Shown piece by piece: positions 23,971 through 32,876 of a stretch of 36,027 nucleotides of DNA. The stretch is from Bacteroidales bacterium (GTDB lineage Bacteria; Bacteroidota; Bacteroidia; Bacteroidales; WCHB1-69). Numbering within the stretch: the stretch's first letter is position 1; each line of letters starts with the position of its first letter. The stretch covers positions 1-36,027 of the forward strand of contig JAITUN010000224.1 in the NCBI GenBank assembly GCA_031286285.1. The letters run 5' to 3'. Under the pieces are notes generated by a model that had not been told where the DNA came from, searched no databases, and worked only from the letters and a program-made list of their open reading frames with translations. Both the position numbers and the translations under genes were made by a program.

Positions 23971-26900
23971 TTATTCGGTTTCAGTTTTTCTTTTAGTTTT
24001 TTTCTTTACTTTCCAATTTTCGGAAAACTCTTTTTTATTATTAAATTCTTGTTGAAAGGTGATGCCAATTCCTCCCCCTTGTTGAGGTCTAGTTACATCA
24101 GTATTTGATACGTCATTAAAGTAAAAAGCTCTAATTCTCCAATTTCCTTCTTCATTTAAATAATATTCAACAGAAAGATCGGCAACAAAATTATTGTTGC
24201 TTTTTTGGTGAGGATTTTCTGCATATCCAAAGTTTGTTTTTATTACTCCTCTGTCTTTATGAAATCTTACAGCAGCATTAACAGAATACTCTTTATAATT
24301 TTCCTGATTATTGATATTTACGCCAAAACTAAAATTATTGAGTTGATTAGAGATAAATGATGTAAGAATACTTGACATTAGGTCAAGGCCTGTTCCTAAA
24401 GATTGTTGAGAAACATTCATATTTGATTCGGGAGTTATAAATGTATTAAGAAAGACAAATGAAAAAAATTGACGAATTCCGTTTTGCGGATTGGCAGTAT
24501 CTAATGCTGCAAAAACAGTAAATTGTTCTTCATTGGTTAGTCTTGGAAATTCGAAAGTGAAAGAGGGATTCGGGTTCATTAAATTGCCATTCAATCCCAT
24601 ATACGCTGAAACATCTGTGCGCCCGTTTAAAGTAGGGCTTAATGAATTTAATGAAGTTGATTTTTGGTAAAGAGCGGACACATTGAGTTGCGCCGATGAG
24701 AGCGCCCCGCCAAAGGAAATAGTGCCTCCTTCAACAATAGAAAAGTCTCGTGGAAAGAAATTTTTAAGTGACATATTAAATTTTCCGCTGACAATAGCCA
24801 AGATTCCATCAAGATTCATGTTCCCAGAACTAGAATTATAAGTAAGATGCAATCTCCCAGATGTTTTGCATTTCAATATTCCATCAATAGGTTCCAACTC
24901 TAATTTCACATCAGCATCTCTTGTAACATCAAAAACGAAATCATAATTCAGTGTTGTGGATTGACTCAGCGAGGAAATATTGGTTTCAAGGATTTTGGTT
25001 GGACTATTTTTAACAAAATAGATCCCTTTTGATGATGAAACTGAACTGGCAGATGATAAAGGAAAGGTAATAGTTGAACCGGGCAATGTCTTAATATTAT
25101 GACTTGAAAAATTGAGTTGTTTGGTATTTCCTTGAATAGAAATATCACCGGATACAAACCCATTACCAAAGAAAGGAGAGTCAATGTCTTTGGTTGTATT
25201 TAATGCCAAGATTCTAGGTGTAGAAATATTTAAATCAATAGTAAAATCCTTAAATTTATTATGGTGAACATATCCTGAAAGAGTAGCTTCATTGTTAAAT
25301 TTATCTTTGAGTTGTACTTGTTTGAAGTCAATTCCTTCTCTATTGAATCGAATCTCCTGGTCAGTAATGTAATATACTGTATTTAAGGGGAGAATTCCTA
25401 ATTGAGCTTTTTTTACAATAACCTTGCCATCAAAAAAGAGTGAATCAGGTTTTATCACAAAATCCAAATCTCCGTATGCTTCCCCGGAAACAATATCACT
25501 GAAAGAAGCTAAGAAAGGAGATAAAAATCCTATTTTCAATGTGTCTATTTTAGCATGTATCAGAAACTCTTTATCTTTTGCAATTAACTTCCCTTTTAGT
25601 TCCATCATTTTATTAGGTAATTTTGAAAAATCTGATAAACTAAATTCTGAAAGATTAATATTCATATTTTTATAACTTGAAAATACCCCTCCTGAAAAGT
25701 GGGAAACCCCATCATCAAAAATGTTTGCATCTAAAAAAATATCTCCCATAAGTTCATCATTAAAGACAAAATTTTTCACAAAAGTTTTTCCTTCAACCGT
25801 AATCCGATCACTGTCTGAATTAATAGTAGCCATTAGCGACAAATCTCCTTCAAAGTTCATTTTCATCTTAGAAGTAAAGTTATTAAAAAGTGCAATATCA
25901 AAATTTTCAAATAAAATATTGCATTTTTTCTTAGATTGTTTAGATATTTCACCATTTATACTTATTTTTCCAATATCAGATGATAAAAAACAATGATCAA
26001 ACTTTAAATAATTTTTTCCAAAACTAACACTATTATTATCTTCCATAAATTGCCACATTGATTCTCGTGCAAATAGCTTTGAATTAGTTATTTTTAAAGA
26101 AATATTGTGATTAGAATCTTCATATAGAATACCATTTAATTGATTTAAGTTTTTTACTGAAAAACTCTTCGGATTATACCAAGAGGTCTGAAATTCAATT
26201 TCTTTTTTGTTAATATTGGTGCTAATATCAATATTAGTAAAAGTTAAAGGGTTATTTTTTTGGTAAATGGTTAATGAATCGCATTGAACTCTCATTTCAA
26301 AAAAATCTTTAATATTCATAGATCCATTAATATTCAAGTTGTTTATTTTTCCTAAATTTGTATAATTAATTTGAGGGAATGAAAGATTAAATAGATCATT
26401 ACTTCTGCTGTTTCCTAAATAAATTGAAATTGAAGAATTGCGTGCAATATTTAATTGAGGAAAGATTAATTCGAAAAAATTTCTTGAGTAAAAAAAATGA
26501 ATATCAAAGTTAATATAATGATCTGTGTTGATTGAAGAAATTAACTGATTGGTTTTTGCTTTATAATCAACAAAATCGGGCAAATAGTATTGTATTGCTT
26601 CAGAAATGGCAGTGATGCAATCTTTATGTTCATAATTTGTTTTAAAAGTAATGTTTACTAAATTAGTATGGATGAGGTATTGATGGAAATTCGGTTTATT
26701 GATTGCGTTAAGTCGTAGCCAGTCTACTCTAGATGATTTTTCGCCATTAGAAAGTTTTGCGTAATCAATACGTAAAAAGCCATTTAAATTGTCAATTTGA
26801 CTGCCGCTCATCTCAATGCCAATGGAATCAGTAGTGAAAACTAAATTGGGTGTTTGATTAACTTTTAATAATAATTTTTCGAAACCGGTGGCAGTAGTTG

Positions 26901-28548
26901 AGTCCATTTGAGTTGAAAAATGAGAAAAGAGTTCAGAAAGTTTGATATTAATATTTCTTAACGATGCTACAATAGATGGATTTTCATCGGCAAAATTTAG
27001 ATTTCCCCTAAATCTAAATGACGCCAAAGAATCTGTTACTTTAAGAGCTATCCCTACTTTCTTTTGCATGTAATCACCTCTAAATAGAATATCGTCTAAC
27101 TGATATCCACAAATGTCCATTCTGATAATTCTTCCTTGAACTTTTGCTGAAATTGAAGATAATATGTCTTTAATATTTCCATTATTAATTAGATTTCCCT
27201 CCAAAGAACTCTGTAAATTTACTTTATTTAAGTATTTAGGTTGAGACATAAGATTTCCCAATGCTATCTCCTTGCAGTCAATTTTGCCGGAATATGCAAT
27301 ATTATCTCCTAAAGGTTTTGTCTTGATTTCAATATCAGCATTTCCTATATTGGTTTGTATAGCTAAATTAGTGTTAAATTTTGTTAATGAGCCAATAAAA
27401 TATCCATTTATTTTTGAGTAGATTAACTTATCTAATATTTTTGGAATGATAATTGTTTTTCTTTCCGGCAACTTTAATTGTGAAAGCTCTGAAAAATTAA
27501 TGTTTGCATTTTTTAAGTATAGGTTAAAACTACTATTATTGAAGTCTAGTATGTTTTCAACGGCAAACTCTCCTGCAATGTGTGTATTTTGTTTGTATTT
27601 TAAGTATACATTTTTAGTTTGCAAATGATTAACAGGTCCACTAACATGACCTGAGAAAATGAATTGATTATCCATTCCTTTTAGTTTAGGAACGAAAAAA
27701 ACAATATCTTTCATTGAAATGCTTGCACTTTTCACTTTTGTATCGAAATTAATGAGGTTTACAAAGTCTGTAAAATCAGGAAAATCATTATAACGAAAAG
27801 CAAAATCACCTGAAAACATGCTGTTTGGAGTAGAAAAATGTAGCGAGTCAACCAGCAATCCTTGAGAATAAATACGGAAGTTCCCTGAAAAGTTCGAAAT
27901 TTCAAAACCAGTATATTGGGAGAGGGTTAGGGATTTGATCTTACATGAAATATCCGGTCCCCAAACTAAAAAATTTTCTACGTTAAGGTTAATTCGTTGT
28001 AACTCAAAAAATGCGTAGTCTATTGTATTGTCATCTTTGTACAATCTTTTATCATCATTAATAAAAACAAAGCGCACATTATTGAGAGAAATATTTTCAA
28101 TTAAAAGTTTAAATTTAGGCTCTTTTTTTTCTTTCTTTTTTAATCCTAAAGCCCATATTGCAATATTTACCTTACTTTCCCCTTCATATTTACGAATTAC
28201 AACTTCTCCATCATCAAGTTCTGCAAAAGTGAAACAAAGCTGCCCTTTCATTGTTTTGGCAATATTAATCTTCCCTTTAAGGGTAGTAGCAAAAATCATG
28301 TTTTCAAATTGATAATCTTTTATAGCAAAATTTTTGGCAGTGAGGGTTAGGGTAGGGGAAAGGTAAATTTTATCCACTGTAATCTCTCCGCCGGTAATAT
28401 TTGTTAGGATTTTAGAGGCTTTTAATACGAGAAACTGTTGAACAGGTGGTATTAATACAAGCGCAACAATCATCAAATCAAGTACAACCAAAGACACGAT
28501 GAGCCAAAGAATGGTTTTTAAAATTCGCCTAATTACTTTTTTTAACAT
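23971..28548 (-). CDS. tamB: TamB-like translocation and assembly module protein
   Basis: This 1525-residue protein is a giant AsmA/TamB-type protein spanning the periplasm. An N-terminal membrane helix (residues about 12-35) is followed by GEITVDKIYLSPTLTLTAKNF, the usual first AsmA-like repeat. A very long series of beta-strand repeats follows, and a C-terminal TamB (DUF490) domain occupies about residues 1080-1490, with LDGILAIVSGKFNMSLKNFF, VEGGTISFGG and AYMGLNGNLMNPNPSFTFEF. The family bridges inner and outer membranes and is implicated in phospholipid transport and outer-membrane protein assembly. In this phylum it usually acts without a closely linked TamA; none is seen here. It shares an operon with the AI-2E-type gene. 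A promoter and a 14-base palindrome lie in the 46-base gap upstream. Confidence 0.92.
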   Translation of the reverse strand: MLKKVIRRILKTILWLIVSLVVLDLMIVALVLIPPVQQFLVLKASKILTNITGGEITVDKIYLSPTLTLTAKNFAIKDYQFENMIFATTLKGKINIAKTMKGQLCFTFAELDDGEVVIRKYEGESKVNIAIWALGLKKKEKKEPKFKLLIENISLNNVRFVFINDDKRLYKDDNTIDYAFFELQRINLNVENFLVWGPDISCKIKSLTLSQYTGFEISNFSGNFRIYSQGLLVDSLHFSTPNSMFSGDFAFRYNDFPDFTDFVNLINFDTKVKSASISMKDIVFFVPKLKGMDNQFIFSGHVSGPVNHLQTKNVYLKYKQNTHIAGEFAVENILDFNNSSFNLYLKNANINFSELSQLKLPERKTIIIPKILDKLIYSKINGYFIGSLTKFNTNLAIQTNIGNADIEIKTKPLGDNIAYSGKIDCKEIALGNLMSQPKYLNKVNLQSSLEGNLINNGNIKDILSSISAKVQGRIIRMDICGYQLDDILFRGDYMQKKVGIALKVTDSLASFRFRGNLNFADENPSIVASLRNINIKLSELFSHFSTQMDSTTATGFEKLLLKVNQTPNLVFTTDSIGIEMSGSQIDNLNGFLRIDYAKLSNGEKSSRVDWLRLNAINKPNFHQYLIHTNLVNITFKTNYEHKDCITAISEAIQYYLPDFVDYKAKTNQLISSINTDHYINFDIHFFYSRNFFELIFPQLNIARNSSISIYLGNSRSNDLFNLSFPQINYTNLGKINNLNINGSMNIKDFFEMRVQCDSLTIYQKNNPLTFTNIDISTNINKKEIEFQTSWYNPKSFSVKNLNQLNGILYEDSNHNISLKITNSKLFARESMWQFMEDNNSVSFGKNYLKFDHCFLSSDIGKISINGEISKQSKKKCNILFENFDIALFNNFTSKMKMNFEGDLSLMATINSDSDRITVEGKTFVKNFVFNDELMGDIFLDANIFDDGVSHFSGGVFSSYKNMNINLSEFSLSDFSKLPNKMMELKGKLIAKDKEFLIHAKIDTLKIGFLSPFLASFSDIVSGEAYGDLDFVIKPDSLFFDGKVIVKKAQLGILPLNTVYYITDQEIRFNREGIDFKQVQLKDKFNNEATLSGYVHHNKFKDFTIDLNISTPRILALNTTKDIDSPFFGNGFVSGDISIQGNTKQLNFSSHNIKTLPGSTITFPLSSASSVSSSKGIYFVKNSPTKILETNISSLSQSTTLNYDFVFDVTRDADVKLELEPIDGILKCKTSGRLHLTYNSSSGNMNLDGILAIVSGKFNMSLKNFFPRDFSIVEGGTISFGGALSSAQLNVSALYQKSTSLNSLSPTLNGRTDVSAYMGLNGNLMNPNPSFTFEFPRLTNEEQFTVFAALDTANPQNGIRQFFSFVFLNTFITPESNMNVSQQSLGTGLDLMSSILTSFISNQLNNFSFGVNINNQENYKEYSVNAAVRFHKDRGVIKTNFGYAENPHQKSNNNFVADLSVEYYLNEEGNWRIRAFYFNDVSNTDVTRPQQGGGIGITFQQEFNNKKEFSENWKVKKKTKRKTETE

Positions 28549-28550
28549 AT

Positions 28551-28564
28551 TTGATATATATCAA
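28551..28564. promoter_or_regulatory. Perfect 14-base palindrome in the tamB leader
   Basis: TTGATATATATCAA is a perfect palindrome lying between the -7 box (28562-28569, overlapping by three bases) and the tamB ATG at 28548. It could be an operator. Its AT-richness makes chance occurrence possible. Confidence 0.4.
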
Positions 28565-28569
28565 AGTTA
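28562..28569 (-). promoter_or_regulatory. -7 promoter element of tamB
   Basis: The minus strand reads TAACTTTG, matching TAnnTTTG, 14 bases before the tamB ATG. It would allow tamB to be expressed apart from the upstream trmH run. No clear -33 element is seen. Confidence 0.5.
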
Positions 28570-28594
28570 TAAAACCTGCAAAGAAACGTTTTTT

Positions 28595-29143
28595 TTAAAA
28601 ACAATGAATTGAAGTTTCCCTTATCAAGGCTTTAAATCTTTCCCAAATCACAATTCCTGCTACAATTGTAACATTCAAAGAATGTTTGGTGCCAAATTGC
28701 TGGATCTCAATGGCTCCATCGCATAAAGGGAGCAATGCTTCAGATACCCCAAACACTTCATTCCCCAAAACTATTGCAATTTTTTCTTCAGAAAATTGAA
28801 ATTGATCTAAAGGAATAGAACTGTCGGTTTGCTCAATGAGATAGACATTAATGTTTCTTTGTTTTAAATGTTGTACGAGTTCAACTACATTTTCAACATA
28901 CTCCCATTCTATCGTTTCGGTTGCTCCTAGCGCAGTTTTGGAAATATCTTTATGGGGCGGTTTAGCTGTAATACCACACAGATATAGTTTTTCAACAATA
29001 AAAGCGTCGCAGGTTCTGAAGATTGAACCCACATTATTCATACTCCGAATGTTATCTAAAATAACGATGAGCGGAATTTTAGATTTTTTTTTGAATTGCT
29101 CCGGTGTAATCCGTCCTAATTCATCCATTGATAATTTTTTCAT
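28595..29143 (-). CDS. SpoU/TrmH-type RNA 2'-O-methyltransferase
   Basis: This 182-residue SPOUT methyltransferase has only the catalytic knot domain. Motif 1 is NIRSMNNVGSIFRTCDAF (conserved Asn and Arg). Motif 2 is IAIVLGNEVFGVS, binding S-adenosylmethionine. Motif 3 is IEIQQFGTKHSLNVTIVAGI. The family methylates ribose in tRNA (often position 18) or rRNA; which one cannot be told from the sequence. The start at ATG 29143 fits family N-termini (MKKLSMDELGRI) and overlaps the 3' end of hutI by 23 bases; ATG 29128 would overlap by 8. Translation is therefore likely coupled to hutI. tamB follows after 46 bases. Confidence 0.92.
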   Translation of the reverse strand: MKKLSMDELGRITPEQFKKKSKIPLIVILDNIRSMNNVGSIFRTCDAFIVEKLYLCGITAKPPHKDISKTALGATETIEWEYVENVVELVQHLKQRNINVYLIEQTDSSIPLDQFQFSEEKIAIVLGNEVFGVSEALLPLCDGAIEIQQFGTKHSLNVTIVAGIVIWERFKALIRETSIHCF

Positions 29144-30392
29144 ATTTTTTCCCTTTTAAAAATACCATCTCTATTTTGTTGCTGCCAAAAGCATACGGCA
29201 AAAATTCTATAGAAGGAATCGGTTTTGTAATAAAGAAATTTGCTATTTTTCCTTTTGCAATAGAGCCTGCTATATCACTAATTCCCATTGCATAAGCCGA
29301 ATTAATAGTTATAGCGTTTAACGCTTCTTCCGGCAGCATTTTATACTTGATACAACCTAGAGAGAGAATCAATTGCATATTTCCTGAAGGAGAAGAGCCA
29401 GGATTGTAGTCGGAGGCTAAAGCAATTGGCAATCCTGCGTCAATCATCTTGCGCACAGGTCCGTAAACCATACCGAGAAAGAAAGCGGCACCGGGTAGAA
29501 AAGTAGGCATTGTCTCGGAATTGAGTAAGCAGTTAATCTCTTCCTCTCCTGAATATTCTAAATGGTCAACGGACAAAGCATTGTACTTAACACCTACTTG
29601 AATACCGCCTGAATAACCCAACTCATTAGCATGTATTTTAGGTCGCATTCCATATTTTATGCCTTGCATAAGGATTCGTTCAGTTTCATTCACCGTAAAA
29701 AAACCTTTGTCGCAAAAAACATCAATAAAATCGGCGAGTTCTTCGGCAGCTACCATCGGAATCATTTCATTGATAATGAGGTCAACGTACTCTTGTTGTT
29801 TCCCCTTAAAAGCGAGTGGCACAGCATGTGCTCCTAAAAAATTAGCCCGAATAATTAAGGGAGAGTTTTCTTGTAATTTTCTGATTACGCGCAACATTTT
29901 TAATTCCGTTTCGGTAGTAAGTCCGTAGCCGCTTTTAATCTCCACAGCGCCTGTGCCAAAAGATGCCATCTCATTCAAACGCTCCCAAGCAGCGTCATAC
30001 AATTCCTCTTCACTTGCTATTTTTAATCTTTGGGCAGAGTTTAAAATACCTCCTCCTCGCTTTGCTATCTCCTCGTAGCTCAGTCCTTTTATTTTGTCAA
30101 CATACTCTATTTCACGACTCCCGGCAAAGACGATATGGGTATGTGAATCACAGAAAGAGGGGAACACCATTCTTCCTGTAGCATCAATCTCAGTTACTTT
30201 TTCCTTAATTTTTGATAATTTTTCAAGAGAGAAATCGCACATTTTTCCAAACTCAATAATTTTTTCTTCTTTAGTTAACAAGAATGCGTCTTCAATAGAA
30301 TAGATTTTTCGCATCTCTTTTCCGGCTCGCCAAACCACTGGTTTCTCTTCAACCTGTACTAATTTTTTGATATTTTTTACGAGTATAGCCAT
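29121..30392 (-). CDS. hutI: Imidazolonepropionase
   Basis: This enzyme hydrolyses imidazolone-5-propionate to N-formimino-glutamate in histidine breakdown. I use ATG 30392, giving 423 residues and a 4-base gap after pyrF; ATG 30419 would overlap pyrF. The amidohydrolase-fold signs are complete: DSHTHIVFAGSRE (metal-binding HxH), SYEEIAKRGGGI, EIKSGYGL, RANFLGAHAVP, KIHANELG, ALSVDHLEY and ASDYNPGSSP with the metal-binding Asp. It is chromosomally isolated from other hut genes (hutH, hutU and ftcD are not in the window) and lies between pyrF and an RNA methyltransferase. Either the rest of the pathway is elsewhere or the enzyme serves another cyclic amide. Confidence 0.94.
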   Translation of the reverse strand: MAILVKNIKKLVQVEEKPVVWRAGKEMRKIYSIEDAFLLTKEEKIIEFGKMCDFSLEKLSKIKEKVTEIDATGRMVFPSFCDSHTHIVFAGSREIEYVDKIKGLSYEEIAKRGGGILNSAQRLKIASEEELYDAAWERLNEMASFGTGAVEIKSGYGLTTETELKMLRVIRKLQENSPLIIRANFLGAHAVPLAFKGKQQEYVDLIINEMIPMVAAEELADFIDVFCDKGFFTVNETERILMQGIKYGMRPKIHANELGYSGGIQVGVKYNALSVDHLEYSGEEEINCLLNSETMPTFLPGAAFFLGMVYGPVRKMIDAGLPIALASDYNPGSSPSGNMQLILSLGCIKYKMLPEEALNAITINSAYAMGISDIAGSIAKGKIANFFITKPIPSIEFLPYAFGSNKIEMVFLKGKKYEKIING

Positions 30393-30396
30393 TATA

Positions 30397-31290
30397 TTAG
30401 ATTTTAGAACGAATTTCATCTCTCATTCGAATCACCTCATTACGAGCAAGTTCGTTAAAGTTATCATCTCCGTTTTCTATTTTTTTGTATGCCAATAGGA
30501 TAGAACGTGATGCATTTACCACACCTCCGTTTCCATTTTTGAGGTAGAGTGCAATATCTTCTGCCCTTCCTCCTTGCGCGCCGTAGCCTGGAATTAAGAA
30601 GAAAGTAGTGTCCAATTGTTGACGCACCTCTAGTGCCTCGTCAGCATGTGTACATCCCATCACACCTCCTAAAGAGGAAAAACCGCAAATGCCAAGATAT
30701 TCTTTGCCTAAAGAGTTCAGTTTTTCTCCTACAACTTTATAGACCATCGTTGAGTTTGGACTAAGCCCCAACCCAACAGTTTGCCTAACATCAATAGGCA
30801 GATATTCAATATCTTTTGCACCTGCATTGGAGGTTCTTATGAGGACAAAAACCCCTTTTTCATCGTTTTTTATAAAAGGCAAGAAAGGGGCAATTGTATC
30901 CATTCCCATGTAAGGATTTATTGTCATAAAATCTGCTTCAAAATCACCGGAGAAGTGCGCTTTGGCGTACATTTCTGCGGTTTTTGCAATGTCGCCCCGT
31001 TTAACATCGGCAATAATAATAGCTTTACGATCGCGGAGATAGGAGAGTGTTTTTCGGTAAGCTTCCAAGCCTTGCATTCCAAATGCTTCGTAATAAGCTA
31101 TCTGTACTTTGAAGCACGCAGAAACATCTACTGTGGCATCAATGATCAGTCTGTTAAAAGAAAAAAGCGCGTCACTTATATGGGAGTATGTTTTTGCAAA
31201 TCGTGTTGGAAGATATTCGTAATCTGTATCTAAACCAATACACACATGTCCTTTAGATGCCACATTTTGAAAAAGTTTGTCTATAATCAT
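30397..31290 (-). CDS. pyrF: Orotidine 5'-phosphate decarboxylase (long type)
   Basis: This enzyme catalyses the last step of UMP synthesis, decarboxylating OMP. It has 297 residues, the long (type 2) form with an extended N-terminus, starting at ATG 31290. Key parts are HVCIGLDTDYEYLP (first strand Asp), FKVQIAYYEAFG, the catalytic IIADVKRGDIAKTAEMYAKA with the Asp-Lys-x-x-Asp array, FMTINPYMGMD, and the phosphate-binding FLIPGYGAQGG with NASRSILLAYK. It is followed 4 bases later by hutI. No TAnnTTTG box is seen in the 71-base gap upstream, so it may be read from the tonB promoter. Confidence 0.95.
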   Translation of the reverse strand: MIIDKLFQNVASKGHVCIGLDTDYEYLPTRFAKTYSHISDALFSFNRLIIDATVDVSACFKVQIAYYEAFGMQGLEAYRKTLSYLRDRKAIIIADVKRGDIAKTAEMYAKAHFSGDFEADFMTINPYMGMDTIAPFLPFIKNDEKGVFVLIRTSNAGAKDIEYLPIDVRQTVGLGLSPNSTMVYKVVGEKLNSLGKEYLGICGFSSLGGVMGCTHADEALEVRQQLDTTFFLIPGYGAQGGRAEDIALYLKNGNGGVVNASRSILLAYKKIENGDDNFNELARNEVIRMRDEIRSKI

Positions 31291-31303
31291 ATATTTAAGT
31301 TTA

Positions 31304-31332
31304 AGATTTCTCGCTTCGCTACCAATGACGGC
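31304..31332. repeat. Degenerate copy of a dispersed GTCATTG-GAAGCGA repeat
   Basis: On the minus strand this segment contains GTCATTGGTAGCGAAGCGAG and then AAATCT. It resembles the intergenic repeat family with GTCATTGCGAGCGAAGCGAAGC seen in many Bacteroidota genomes. It is an isolated, GC-richer patch in AT-rich intergenic DNA between the kinase gene and pyrF. The family assignment is from memory. Confidence 0.4.
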
Positions 31333-31345
31333 ATAGGGTTTTACC

Positions 31346-31364
31346 CACTAACCGTTAACCACTA
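31346..31364 (-). repeat. Intergenic TTAGTGGTTAA-type motif, copy 3 (doubled)
   Basis: On the minus strand this reads TAGTGGTTAACGGTTAGTG, two adjacent copies of the GGTTA/TAGTGG unit found at 4473, 15210 and 35699. It touches the stop codon of the histidine kinase gene. Confidence 0.45.
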
Positions 31365-32876
31365 TTTATGTAGCTGTATTCTCATCACTGTTCCTCGTCC
31401 TATTGTAGAAGATTTAACAAACAATTTACCTTTATGGTACTGTTTAATAATCCTTTTTGCTAAAGGCAAACCAAGTCCCCAACCTCTATTTTTTGTTGTA
31501 TAGCCAGGTTTAAAAATGAGTTTAAACTCTTTGGATGAAATTCCTTTACCTGTATCAGTAATGTCAATAAAAAAATGTTTTACTTCTTCTAATAGATCAA
31601 TAATAATCACTCCGTTTCCATCCATAGCATCTACCGAATTTTTGCATAAATTTTCGATTACCCATTCAAAAAGATATTTATTAACATGTAAATTAAAATC
31701 TCTAACGTCATTTCTATTTACTTTGATTTCTACTTTTGAGGATATTCTTGATTGTAAGTACTCTACAAAATCTTCTATAATCGAGGCAATATTTTCTGAA
31801 ACAAGTTCAGGTTCCGATCCGATTTTCGAGAATCTTTGCGCAATGGTTTCCAAGCGTTGTACATCCTTATCAATCTCTTTCATGACTGAGGGTTCAACAT
31901 CCTGTTCTTTAAGCAGTTCACTCCATGCCATGAGTGAAGAGATGGGCGTCCCCAACTGGTGTGCTGTTTCTTTCGACATTCCTACCCAAACTCGATTTTG
32001 TTCTGAGCGTCTTGCAAAACTGAAAATGAGATACCCTGCAATAGCAAAGATAAGAACAATAACAAATTGAATCATTGGATAAAAACGTAATCGCATAAGT
32101 ATCCAAGATTCTTTATATAACACATAACACGTTCCTTGATAGGGTAGATCTATCTGAATTGGTGTATTTTGACTAAGAAAATATTTTATTAATTTACTTT
32201 TATCTTCTTGTGTTTGAATCTTGTTAGGGTTGATTCTGCCGAAAGCTATAATGTCACTTTTAGTACTGTCTGTAATAATAACAGGAACTGCGGCATCATT
32301 TATAACAATTTCCTGAAAGTATGATTCAACCAAATTGTCAATTTCTTTTCGCAAATTGGAGTATATTTTAGATTCTTTGTAATAAATTATGTTATAATTG
32401 TCTTTGTAATAGTATAGTTTTAAGCTATCAAATTCAGATTTTTTATCTCCAAGTTCATTAATATTCTTTAAATTCAAGATTTCACCTTCCATATTTATGG
32501 TGTAGTTAATATTTCCATTTTCGTCTGTAAGTATTGAAGGTATTGTAGAGTTTGAAGAAATAATATCTAAATAAAAAGGAATATTATAATCATCGTTTAG
32601 AGGGGCATCCGTTACTTTTTGCATTGCTTTAGCCAATAAAGTTGCCCGTTTTCCTTCTTCATTACGAATTGTTTTGAAAAATGTTTCCATGTGAGAAACC
32701 AAGTCAGCTTTATAAGTAATAGCATCTGCCCAAACACCTACTTTTCTTCTTTCCTCTTTTCTAATATTACTAATTAGAAAATTAGAATATAATATCATAG
32801 CAATAAGAACTACCGATGCTAGCAAAAAAAGAGTCCAATTCCATCTTTTGTTACTTCCTATTTTCATTTTTTTCAT
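31362..32876 (-). CDS. Orphan membrane sensor histidine kinase
   Basis: This is a 504-residue inner-membrane kinase. Transmembrane helix 1 is at residues 15-36, a periplasmic sensor of about 225 residues spans 37-262, and helix 2 is at 266-287. The cytoplasmic part has the H-box SKETAHQLGTPISSL with phosphate-accepting His306, an N-box ENLCKNSVDAM, the G1 motif DTGKGIS, an F-box FKPGYTTK and G2 GWGLGLPLAKRI. There is no HAMP, PAS or receiver domain, and no response regulator gene nearby, so the partner is encoded elsewhere. The periplasmic domain matches no family I recognise. The start ATG 32876 overlaps the upstream propeller gene by 26 bases (ATG 32867 would also do), so the two proteins are likely made together and may work together. 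Confidence 0.92.
   Translation of the reverse strand: MKKMKIGSNKRWNWTLFLLASVVLIAMILYSNFLISNIRKEERRKVGVWADAITYKADLVSHMETFFKTIRNEEGKRATLLAKAMQKVTDAPLNDDYNIPFYLDIISSNSTIPSILTDENGNINYTINMEGEILNLKNINELGDKKSEFDSLKLYYYKDNYNIIYYKESKIYSNLRKEIDNLVESYFQEIVINDAAVPVIITDSTKSDIIAFGRINPNKIQTQEDKSKLIKYFLSQNTPIQIDLPYQGTCYVLYKESWILMRLRFYPMIQFVIVLIFAIAGYLIFSFARRSEQNRVWVGMSKETAHQLGTPISSLMAWSELLKEQDVEPSVMKEIDKDVQRLETIAQRFSKIGSEPELVSENIASIIEDFVEYLQSRISSKVEIKVNRNDVRDFNLHVNKYLFEWVIENLCKNSVDAMDGNGVIIIDLLEEVKHFFIDITDTGKGISSKEFKLIFKPGYTTKNRGWGLGLPLAKRIIKQYHKGKLFVKSSTIGRGTVMRIQLHK

Noticed and set aside
30781-31233. 150-codon plus-strand frame within pyrF
   Set aside because: Antisense shadow of pyrF, whose catalytic motifs are complete on the minus strand.
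31516-32070. 184-codon plus-strand frame within the histidine kinase
   Set aside because: Antisense shadow; the kinase boxes on the minus strand explain the sequence.
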